Shown: positions 57,496 through 64,000 of the stretch, in pieces
Numbering within the stretch: the stretch's first letter is position 1
How the letters are laid out: each line of letters opens with the position of its first letter
The notes under the pieces: generated by a model
Seen by the model: only the letters and a program-made list of their open reading frames with translations
The model's database searches: none
What the model was told of the DNA's origin: nothing
Program-made: the position numbers and the translations under genes
NCBI RefSeq assembly: GCF_026790145.1
Contig: NZ_JALAMS010000054.1
Location: forward strand, 62,001-126,000
Source of the DNA: Bacillus_I endophytica_A
GTDB taxonomy: Bacteria > Bacillota > Bacilli > Bacillales > Bacillaceae_H
Reading direction: 5' to 3'
DNA length: 64,000 bases

Positions 57496-58164
57496 GTGCG
57501 CATACTTGTTGTAGAAGATAATCGATCACTTCTTGAGTCGATTAAAAGTATTTTATCAAATGAATTTGAAGTTGATGGAGCAGAGAATGGGGAAGATGGA
57601 TTGTTTCTTGCTCGTCAAAATATATATGATTTGATTGTTTTAGACGTTATGCTGCCTGAAATGGACGGATTTGAAGTGATTCAACATATAAGAGAAGCAG
57701 ATATTCGGACCCCTGTTTTATTTCTAACAGCGAAAGATTCTTTAGAAGACCGTGTGAAAGGACTTGATTTTGGGGGCGATGATTACCTTGTTAAGCCATT
57801 TCAAGCTCCTGAGCTGCAAGCTCGAATTCGTGCTCTTTTGCGTCGAAGCGGGAGTTTAACGAGAAGTCAAACAATCCGTTATAAAGGGATAGAATTGTTT
57901 GGCAAAGAAAAGGAAGTAATGATAGATGAAACTCCTGTTAGATTAACATTTAAACAATACGAGATGCTTGAATACATTATCCAAAATAAAGGAGCTATTC
58001 TAACAAAAGAGCAACTTTATGATCGTGTATGGGGCTTTGACTCTGATACAACAATTGCTATTGTTGAAGTGTTTGTTCATCATCTTAGAAAGAAAATGGA
58101 ACCTTTTGGATATCATAAGGACGTACAAACTGTACGGGGCATTGGTTATATGTTGAAGGAATAA
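57496..58164 (+). CDS. OmpR/PhoB-family response regulator
   Basis: 222 residues. Receiver: MRILVVEDNRSLLESIKSIL, phospho-Asp in YDLIVLDVMLPEMDG, T in PVLFLTAKDS, K in YLVKPFQ. C-terminal winged helix: VRLTFKQYEMLEYIIQNKGA, TKEQLYDRVWGFD, VFVHHLRKKMEPFG, VRGIGYMLKE. Starts with GTG 57496, but upstream there is no ribosome-binding site: the IS607-type element ends 17 bases before. The lost site is probably AAAGGAG at 55521-55527. Translation should thus be weak. The histidine kinase follows 13 bases later. Direct repeats CTTAAGGAA before the MacAB-like operon are a likely target. Confidence 0.9.
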   Translation: MRILVVEDNRSLLESIKSILSNEFEVDGAENGEDGLFLARQNIYDLIVLDVMLPEMDGFEVIQHIREADIRTPVLFLTAKDSLEDRVKGLDFGGDDYLVKPFQAPELQARIRALLRRSGSLTRSQTIRYKGIELFGKEKEVMIDETPVRLTFKQYEMLEYIIQNKGAILTKEQLYDRVWGFDSDTTIAIVEVFVHHLRKKMEPFGYHKDVQTVRGIGYMLKE

Positions 58165-58177
58165 TAGGGGGGGATTT

Positions 58178-59407
58178 ATGTTTCACAAAACTAGGCTTAA
58201 ACTTACGATTGTAAACTCTCTCGTCTTTATTATTTTGATGGGGATTCTTGCAATTATTATTTACTCTTATGCTGATTCTCGATTAAATCGGGATGTTAAT
58301 AATGACTTGCAACATTCTGCTCAACGCTTCACAGACGTAAGGGGAGAAGAGACTCCTCGAATTGAAAAAGACCCTCGTATGATTGTTCTCATTTGGAATG
58401 ATGAAAATGAAATCATTAATCAGTTAGATAGATTATCGCCTATTTTTGCAGAAAATGAAAAAGAGTTCGCTCCAACAAAAATAGGCGAGTTTCAAGAAAT
58501 TGAGGCAGAGGAGTTCTCATTTCGCGCTCTTTCTGTTCAAACAGAAATGGGCAAAGAGACTGTAACTGTTCAGTTTGTCCGAAATGTAACGTCTGAGCAA
58601 GAAATGCTTCATACTCTTTTTCTGCTTCTCCTTGTAGGAGGGATTATTGGCAGTATCTGTGCAGTTGGAGCAGGATTTCTACTAGCAGGACGAGCGCTTG
58701 TCCCCATTAAAGCGGCTTGGCAAAAACAGCAAGACTTTGTTTCAGATGCTTCTCATGAATTAAGAACACCGCTTGCCGTTATCCAATCACGAACAGATTT
58801 ACTTTGGAAATCTCCGTCTGCCACCATTCAAGAAAAAGCAGTGGATATCTCGCTGATTTCAAAGGAAAGTCGGCGTTTGTCTAAACTTGTTGGCAACTTA
58901 CTAATGCTTGCACGGTCTGATTCTGGAAGTTTAGAAATGGAGAAAGAGACCTTTTCATTAAGCATTTTGCTAGAAGAGCTTCATGAATATTATGAAGAAA
59001 TTGTATCTTATCAAGGCAAATCTATTACGATGAGGGTAGAGGACTCTGTTCATTTTAAAGGAGATAAAGAACGAATTCATCAACTAATGATTATTTTAGT
59101 AGACAATGCATTGAAATTCACAAATATTGATGGATGCATTGAAGTGTCTTGCCGTGAAACACCTTCTTCTATCAATATAGAAGTAAAAGACAATGGAATC
59201 GGCTTACGGGAAGAAGAAATCCCAAAAATTTTCGACCGATTTTATCAAGTGGATAAAGCACGATCAGATGAAGGTGGGGCAGGACTTGGTCTTTCTATTG
59301 CTCGTTGGATCATCGATAAACACTATGGGAAAGTGAAGGTAACAAGCAAACTAGGAGAAGGAACAAAATTTGAAATTACGTTCCCTAAAAATCAAAGAAC
59401 AGGATAG
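58178..59407 (+). CDS. Sensor histidine kinase
   Basis: 409 residues. Two membrane spans (about 10-30, LTIVNSLVFIILMGILAIII; and 150-172, LFLLLLVGGIIGSICAVGAG) flank an extracellular sensor of about 115 residues. Then the DHp helix with SDASHELRTPLAVIQSRTDL (phospho-His), and the catalytic domain: IILVDNALKFTN (N box), VKDNGIGLREEEIPKIFDRF (G1, F box), and GAGLGLSIARWIIDKHYGKV (G2). ATG 58178 follows GGGGGG. Pair of the response regulator before it. Sensor part matches none I know, so the signal is unknown; exporter linkage suggests a cell-envelope stress or antibiotic. Confidence 0.9.
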   Translation: MFHKTRLKLTIVNSLVFIILMGILAIIIYSYADSRLNRDVNNDLQHSAQRFTDVRGEETPRIEKDPRMIVLIWNDENEIINQLDRLSPIFAENEKEFAPTKIGEFQEIEAEEFSFRALSVQTEMGKETVTVQFVRNVTSEQEMLHTLFLLLLVGGIIGSICAVGAGFLLAGRALVPIKAAWQKQQDFVSDASHELRTPLAVIQSRTDLLWKSPSATIQEKAVDISLISKESRRLSKLVGNLLMLARSDSGSLEMEKETFSLSILLEELHEYYEEIVSYQGKSITMRVEDSVHFKGDKERIHQLMIILVDNALKFTNIDGCIEVSCRETPSSINIEVKDNGIGLREEEIPKIFDRFYQVDKARSDEGGAGLGLSIARWIIDKHYGKVKVTSKLGEGTKFEITFPKNQRTG

Positions 59408-59618
59408 CATAATTTAGAATATGATGTAGAATGAGCAGGAATTTAGGGACGATTTGCAAAATATAATAAAAGTAAGGCTAAATCATGATAAGTTTATAGT
59501 ATTGCATAGGTGCCCAATAGATTCATCTTCTTTATGCTTATTAGCCTTATGATGTAGAGTGACTTTTAAAAACTCTACGAGAAGAACAGTAAGTAAAAAT
59601 GATATGGGGGTTTACAAT

Positions 59619-59738
59619 ATGGATGTATTGAAAGACCTTAATATTATCGTATGGGGAGGACTATCATCTTTCATACTAGGATTTGTTGTTCTTACTATTA
59701 TTCAAAAAATTGTTTTTGTTTTTCTTCCTAGTTTTTAA
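59619..59738 (+). CDS. 39-residue membrane peptide, unknown
   Basis: MDVLKDLNIIVWGGLSSFIL and GFVVLTIIQKIVFVFLPSF: nearly one whole membrane helix with acidic/basic N-terminal head. GGGGG (59606-59610) lies eight bases before ATG 59619. No coding gene surrounds it on that strand; a strong terminator follows 30 bases later. Could be a short regulatory membrane protein or a toxin-like peptide. Not recognised. Confidence 0.5.
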   Translation: MDVLKDLNIIVWGGLSSFILGFVVLTIIQKIVFVFLPSF

Positions 59739-59767
59739 ACTTCAACAAGTATTTTAAATATTTTTAT

Positions 59768-59805
59768 AACAAAAAGAGTAGATAACAATATCTACTCTTT
59801 TTGTT
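59768..59805. terminator. Bidirectional terminator between the small peptide gene and scrA
   Basis: Perfect arms AACAAAAAGAGTAGAT and ATCTACTCTTTTTGTT around AACAAT. Confidence 0.85.
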
Positions 59806-59813
59806 TGAAGAGG

Positions 59814-61715
59814 CTAACCAAATTGAACAGCGAGTACCGTTTCTTCACTATGTTTTCTTTTTGGTAATACTTCTTTGACTGATGGAAGGCCAGAAGGAAT
59901 AATAACAGGTGTAATGGATGAAAGACCTGCTTGTTCAATGACGTCTAAATCAAATTCCATAATCAGTTGACCAGCTTTGACCGTATCTCCTGTTTTGATA
60001 TAGGACGTAAATCCTTTGCCTTTTAAGTTGACTGTATCAATTCCTATATGAATTAATAGTTGGGTACCGCTTTCATGTTCTAGGAAAATAGCATGTTTGG
60101 TTTCAGCTACAAGACCTACTGAACCGTCAAATGGAGCATAGACTTTTCCTTCTGATGGTTGAATAGCCATTCCTTCTCCCATTTGTTTTTGAGCAAAAAC
60201 AGGGTCTGGAACCTCTTCTAGTTTAATAACTTCTCCTTTAATTGGAGAAGGGATTTCTAGTGATGTTAGCGAGTTGTTTATTTTATTGATTTTTTCCTCT
60301 GCTTTCATCTGTTTGTTTAGAGAGCTTTCTTGAGGTGCATCTTTATATCCGAATAACCATGTGAGAGTGAATGCTACGGCCATTGCTACAACGTTTGTTA
60401 AAATATAAAGAAAAAGTTGATCATTCAAGTATAAGAGCGTACCAGGAATTACGGTTACGGCCATACCTGTTCCAGCTAAGTCGAAGAAAGAAGCAAGGAA
60501 TCCTCCAACAGCACCACCAATTAACCCCATAATAAAAGGCTTCATAAAGCGTAAGTTAACTCCGAAAATAGCTGGTTCTGTAATTCCTAAAAAGGCTGAG
60601 AACGAAGAAGGGAGGGCTAGTGCTTTTAGCTTTTTATTTTTTGTTTTTAGTCCGACTGCTAAACAAGCAGCACCTTGGGCAGCCATTGCAGCCGTAATAA
60701 CTGCGTTAAACGGATTGTTTCCATACTTCTCGAGAAGTTGGATTTCTAAGAAATTAAAGATATGATGAACACCTGTTACAACGATAATTTGATGAAAGAA
60801 ACCAATTACAAGTCCTGCAATACCGTATGGCAAGTTCAGAACAGCTGTTGTGCCTGTTAACACCCATTCTTCTAGTGAATGGAAGATAGGACCAATCGCA
60901 AAAAGTCCTAATGTAATCATAACGGCTAGTGTAATAAAAGGAGTTAAAATAAGATCTAATGCTTCAGGTATGCGCTTTCTTAATGATTTTTCAAATTTTG
61001 CTCCAATTAAACCGATAAAGAAAGCAGGCAAAACAGAGCCTTGATAGCCGACAACTGGAATAAATCCGAACATTGTTAACGCTTTCTCAGTACCTTCTGC
61101 AACAGTATAAGCATTTGGTAGGGCAGGGTTTACTAACATAAGTCCGAGAACAATTCCAAGTATAGGGCTACCTCCGAAAACGCGGAACGCAGACCATGCA
61201 ACAAGAGCAGGTAAAAAGGCAAAGGCTGTATCTGTTAAGACTTGCGTATATAGAAGGAAGTTTGGCGGAATATCTTTAGGTGTTGCCCCAAACCATGAGA
61301 GGATTTCGTCTTGAGTAAGCAATCCTCGTAGTCCCATAAACAATCCTGTAGCAACTAATACAGGGATAATAGGAACGAAAACATCTCCAAATGTTCGAAT
61401 GCTCCGCTGAAAAGCCTTTCCTTGTTTTTTACCTTCTTTTTTCACATCTTCTTTTGAGGAACTTTCAATTCCTAGTTTTTCGACTTCTTCAAAAATACGA
61501 TTGACAGTACCGGTTCCAAAAATGACTTGAAACTGACCTGAATTGAAGAAAGCTCCTTTTACTTTATCAATATTTTCAACTTTGTCTTGATCAATTTTTT
61601 CCTTGTCATGAACCATAATTCGAAGGCGAGTAGCACAATGAGCAAAAGATGCAATATTTTCTTTTCCACCAATCGCTTCTAAGACTTCTTTTGCAATTCT
61701 TTGATTTTCAGACAT
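59814..61715 (-). CDS. scrA: Sucrose-type PTS permease EIIBCA
   Basis: 633 residues. EIIB (1-90) with phospho-Cys in FAHCATRLRIMVHD; EIIC (about 110-450) with ten or so spans, VHHIFNFLEIQLLEKYGNNP and FLGITEPAIFGVNLRFMKPF of the sucrose/trehalose branch; linker, and EIIA (about 485-620) with PSPIKGEVIKLEEVPDPVFA and the active His in LLIHIGIDTVNLKGKG. It imports sucrose as sucrose 6-phosphate. Its EIIA may also serve the EIIA-less MalP-like permease of this window (inference). ATG 61715 overlaps the scrK stop by eight bases. Last gene of the minus-strand scrB-scrK-scrA operon. Confidence 0.9.
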   Translation of the reverse strand: MSENQRIAKEVLEAIGGKENIASFAHCATRLRIMVHDKEKIDQDKVENIDKVKGAFFNSGQFQVIFGTGTVNRIFEEVEKLGIESSSKEDVKKEGKKQGKAFQRSIRTFGDVFVPIIPVLVATGLFMGLRGLLTQDEILSWFGATPKDIPPNFLLYTQVLTDTAFAFLPALVAWSAFRVFGGSPILGIVLGLMLVNPALPNAYTVAEGTEKALTMFGFIPVVGYQGSVLPAFFIGLIGAKFEKSLRKRIPEALDLILTPFITLAVMITLGLFAIGPIFHSLEEWVLTGTTAVLNLPYGIAGLVIGFFHQIIVVTGVHHIFNFLEIQLLEKYGNNPFNAVITAAMAAQGAACLAVGLKTKNKKLKALALPSSFSAFLGITEPAIFGVNLRFMKPFIMGLIGGAVGGFLASFFDLAGTGMAVTVIPGTLLYLNDQLFLYILTNVVAMAVAFTLTWLFGYKDAPQESSLNKQMKAEEKINKINNSLTSLEIPSPIKGEVIKLEEVPDPVFAQKQMGEGMAIQPSEGKVYAPFDGSVGLVAETKHAIFLEHESGTQLLIHIGIDTVNLKGKGFTSYIKTGDTVKAGQLIMEFDLDVIEQAGLSSITPVIIPSGLPSVKEVLPKRKHSEETVLAVQFG

Positions 61716-62694
61716 TGATGTTCATTCCTTTCCTTATACATTGTTGTACATCTATAAGAGTTGGAAGAGCTGGAAAAGCCCCTTTTCGAGTTGTTGTTAG
61801 AGCTCCACTTGCATTAGCAAATTGCAGCAATGTTTTATGATGTTCTAGTAGAATAGAATGGAGTTTTTCCTTTTGTACATCATATTGAAGCAGCTGATAT
61901 AAGAAAGCTCCCATAAAAGCATCTCCTGCACCTGTTGTATCTTGTGCGTCAACTTGATAACCGTTTGAACCAAAGCTTTGATTTTTTAGAAACAGCTCGG
62001 CGCCTTGTTTTCCTTTTGTGTAAAGAATGGCTTGTACATCTCCTATAAAAAGAGAGGAAATGGCTCTCTTTTTGTCCTGAATTCCAGTTATAAATTCTAA
62101 TTCGTCTTCTGATATTTTTAAAAGGTCTGATTTTGGAATAAAAGATTGAATGGTATGACGATATTGCTCATGATCATTCCATAAAGGAAGGCGAACGTTA
62201 GGATCAAAACTAATGAGGCCACCTTTTTTCTTCATTTCATCAATTGCTCGCAAATGAGCGTGTTTCATCGGTGATTCGATTAAGTCCACGGATCCAAAAT
62301 GTAAAATATCTTGGTTTGTAAATAAATTTGAGTCAATTTCTTCTTCGGTTAAAAGTAAATCAGAAGAAGGATTTCGATAAAAAGAAAAATCACGCTCTCC
62401 ATCAGCTTGTAATGAAACGAAAGCTAAGCCTGTGTTGGCTTCATTTGTTCTTTTGATAAGGTTTGTTTGTACGCCAACACTTAATAATTGATCGATTAGG
62501 AAGTCTCCAAATGCATCGTTACCTAGTTTTGTAATGACCGAGGCGTTTGCCCCTAATGTAGTAGCTGCAGCTGCCACATTTGCTGGGGCACCTCCGGCAG
62601 CTCGTTCAAATGATTTAACATCTTTTAAAGCCATTCCTTTTTCTAAAGGAATAAAATCTATTAATACTTCACCAATTGCAAATAATGTTCCCAT
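61708..62694 (-). CDS. scrK: Fructokinase (PfkB/ribokinase family)
   Basis: 328 residues from ATG 62694, after GAAGGTGAAC. Motifs: GTLFAIGEVLIDFIPLEKGM (fructokinase-type start), AAGGAPANVAAAATTLGANA, FGDFLIDQLLSVGVQ, and the catalytic DTTGAGDAFMGAFLYQLLQY (Asp). It phosphorylates fructose released by the sucrose-6-phosphate hydrolase to fructose 6-phosphate. An in-frame ATG 48 bases earlier lacks a site. Lies 35 bases after scrB and overlaps scrA. Confidence 0.9.
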   Translation of the reverse strand: MGTLFAIGEVLIDFIPLEKGMALKDVKSFERAAGGAPANVAAAATTLGANASVITKLGNDAFGDFLIDQLLSVGVQTNLIKRTNEANTGLAFVSLQADGERDFSFYRNPSSDLLLTEEEIDSNLFTNQDILHFGSVDLIESPMKHAHLRAIDEMKKKGGLISFDPNVRLPLWNDHEQYRHTIQSFIPKSDLLKISEDELEFITGIQDKKRAISSLFIGDVQAILYTKGKQGAELFLKNQSFGSNGYQVDAQDTTGAGDAFMGAFLYQLLQYDVQKEKLHSILLEHHKTLLQFANASGALTTTRKGAFPALPTLIDVQQCIRKGMNINV

Positions 62695-62729
62695 CTGTTC
62701 ACCTTCTACGTTTTTAAAATCGTTATTTT

Positions 62730-64000
62730 TTAATAATCCCATTTAACTGCTTTAAACTTAGCGGTTCCTTTTTGAGCAAAGAAACGAATAGCTTGACTGT
62801 TCTCACTAGGGAAAATCCGGCTTGTAAAGACTTCTTCGCCGTCATTTATAAAAATCTCAACAGAGGAGACGTCTACAAACATGTGAATCTTAAGTGTTTG
62901 TGCATCGAAAGAGCAGCGACGTATAGATCCGTTTTTTTTCTCTAAAGGTTGCCCAGATAGAGAGCGGTCTAGAATTATTTTGTTACTCACAGAATCGTAA
63001 GATAGTACTGTTTTTTCGGTATTGCTTGCTCGGAATTCAATTCCAACTCGATCTGCTTTTATGTCTTCAATATCACAGATAAGCTCATAAGCTGTACCGT
63101 AAAAATCCTCTAATTGTTTTGTTCCATTATCAACACTAATATTTATATTTTTCTCCTTTTTACGGAGAAGAGCTAGTTCTGAAACAGGGCGTTGAATTAA
63201 TTTGTCATCTTTTATATTAATTTGTCTTGGAAGTGTTAAACAGTGTGCCCAACCTTCTTTGTCTGTTGGATATTCTAAATCAGGAAGCCCCATCCATCCA
63301 ACTAAAATTCGACGACCATCAGGAGTTTCGGTTGTTTGTTGGGCATAAAAATCAAATCCTTTATCTAACTCTTGAAATGGTTGATGTTCAAAGGCTCGCG
63401 ACTCCATATTTAAAGGTTTTCCAATAAGATAACCTGATTGGTAAATGTTATTGTATCTCTCGTTTTCTTGTTCAATCCCTTGAGGAGAAAAGAGGAGGAC
63501 ACCATGATCATCCATTTCAAAGTAATCTGGGCATTCCCACATATAACCGAATTCATTAAGGTCTGTAAGAATCTCACCTCTAAAGTTCCACTGAAGGAGG
63601 TCTTTTGATTGGTAAAGAACGATGCATCCTGTTTTATTATCTCGCTGTGCTCCAATAACACAGAAATATTCTTCATCTGATTTCCATACTTTCGGATCTC
63701 TAAAATGATCTGTATATCCAGGCGGGATTTCGAAAATAACGGGTTTATCAAACTTTGTAATTAAACCGTTTTTGTCCATCTCTGCCAAGCACTGAAAAGG
63801 ATGCCTTACCCAAGAATGATCACGTGTGTTGCCTGTATACATAAGATATAGTTTGTTATTTTTAACAATTCCGCTACCTGAATATGCTCCATGAGAATCA
63901 TAGGGTCCGCCAGGCTTAATAGCAATGCCAACCTCTTCCCAGTGAGCTAAATCCTTAGAGGTCGTATGAAACCAATACTTCATTCCATGCTCAGGACCAA
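62730..64000 (-). CDS. scrB: Sucrose-6-phosphate hydrolase (GH32), N-terminus beyond window
   Basis: About 423 residues visible; the beginning with the WMNDPNG nucleophile lies past the right edge. Seen: YSGSGIVKNNKLYLMYTGNT, HFRDPKVWKSDEEYFCVIGA (stabiliser Asp), YMWECPDYFEMD (acid Glu), QTTETPDGRRILVGWMGLPD, then the C-terminal beta-sandwich ending FVDVSSVEIFINDGEEVFTS. No signal peptide can be judged, but the scrK/scrA neighbours indicate a cytoplasmic sucrose-6-phosphate hydrolase (SacA type), splitting the PTS product to glucose 6-phosphate and fructose. Confidence 0.9.
   Translation of the reverse strand, partial: GPEHGMKYWFHTTSKDLAHWEEVGIAIKPGGPYDSHGAYSGSGIVKNNKLYLMYTGNTRDHSWVRHPFQCLAEMDKNGLITKFDKPVIFEIPPGYTDHFRDPKVWKSDEEYFCVIGAQRDNKTGCIVLYQSKDLLQWNFRGEILTDLNEFGYMWECPDYFEMDDHGVLLFSPQGIEQENERYNNIYQSGYLIGKPLNMESRAFEHQPFQELDKGFDFYAQQTTETPDGRRILVGWMGLPDLEYPTDKEGWAHCLTLPRQINIKDDKLIQRPVSELALLRKKEKNINISVDNGTKQLEDFYGTAYELICDIEDIKADRVGIEFRASNTEKTVLSYDSVSNKIILDRSLSGQPLEKKNGSIRRCSFDAQTLKIHMFVDVSSVEIFINDGEEVFTSRIFPSENSQAIRFFAQKGTAKFKAVKWDY

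Overview
The window is AT-rich chromosomal DNA of a Gram-positive, endospore-forming type Bacillaceae (Bacillus/Priestia-like). Evidence: strong AGGAGG ribosome-binding sites, many GTG/TTG starts, frequent Rho-independent terminators, a T-box leader, CcpA cre-like sites, and close matches to B. subtilis-type gene sets (selO, opuF-like, malR, nupC, qdoR-qdoI, ytkL, lrgAB, the ycsF-ycsG-ycsI-kipI-kipA-kipR cluster, ycsA, scr genes). A 19-base N run at 3728-3746 shows this is a draft assembly. No tRNA, rRNA or CRISPR array was seen.

Layout. 1-7.9 kb: an SLH-domain surface protein (cut by the left edge), DUF2306 membrane protein, SelO, PsiE plus DUF2294, a two-gene compatible-solute ABC importer with fused permease/binding protein, and a very small tyrosinase-like protein. 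8-15.7 kb: a maltose/alpha-glucoside block (alpha-glucosidase, PTS EIICB, EEP-family phosphoesterase, frameshifted secreted beta-amylase, LacI/MalR regulator) that also holds a striking cysteine-containing 13-residue repeat protein. 15.8-28.5 kb: NupC, an aldehyde dehydrogenase relic, a GPH symporter with a GH78 rhamnosidase-like protein and AraC regulator, then the quercetinase module (QdoR, QdoI, MFS pump), two nucleoside hydrolases (one frameshifted) and YtkL. The GPH/GH78 and quercetinase modules together could be a flavonol-glycoside utilisation locus. 28.6-37.4 kb: LrgAB with a divergent MarR, LysE/LysR pair, an unknown protein, a GNAT enzyme, a secreted levanase, and an amino-acid permease/Lrp pair that are both broken. 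37.8-43.2 kb: 5-oxoprolinase (PxpABC/Kip) operon with its IclR regulator.

43.3-52 kb: MocR regulator with divergent (frameshifted) GNAT, a 28-residue holin-like type I toxin with an apparent antisense RNA, two tandem DUF2238 membrane paralogues, an NTF2-like protein, D-malate/tartrate dehydrogenase, a T-box-controlled amino-acid permease, and a secreted M14 carboxypeptidase. 52.2-59.4 kb: a MacAB-like MFP/ABC exporter operon and the two-component system that probably controls it, now separated by an IS607-type element with a decayed tnpA and an intact tnpB; the insertion seems to have removed the response-regulator start codon from its ribosome-binding site. 59.6-64 kb: a 39-residue membrane peptide and the sucrose operon scrB-scrK-scrA on the minus strand, cut by the right edge.

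An unusual number of genes carry a single-base lesion: beta-amylase, repeat protein, second nucleoside hydrolase, permease, Lrp and GNAT. Each may be a real mutation or an error in a draft assembly; the sequence alone cannot decide.
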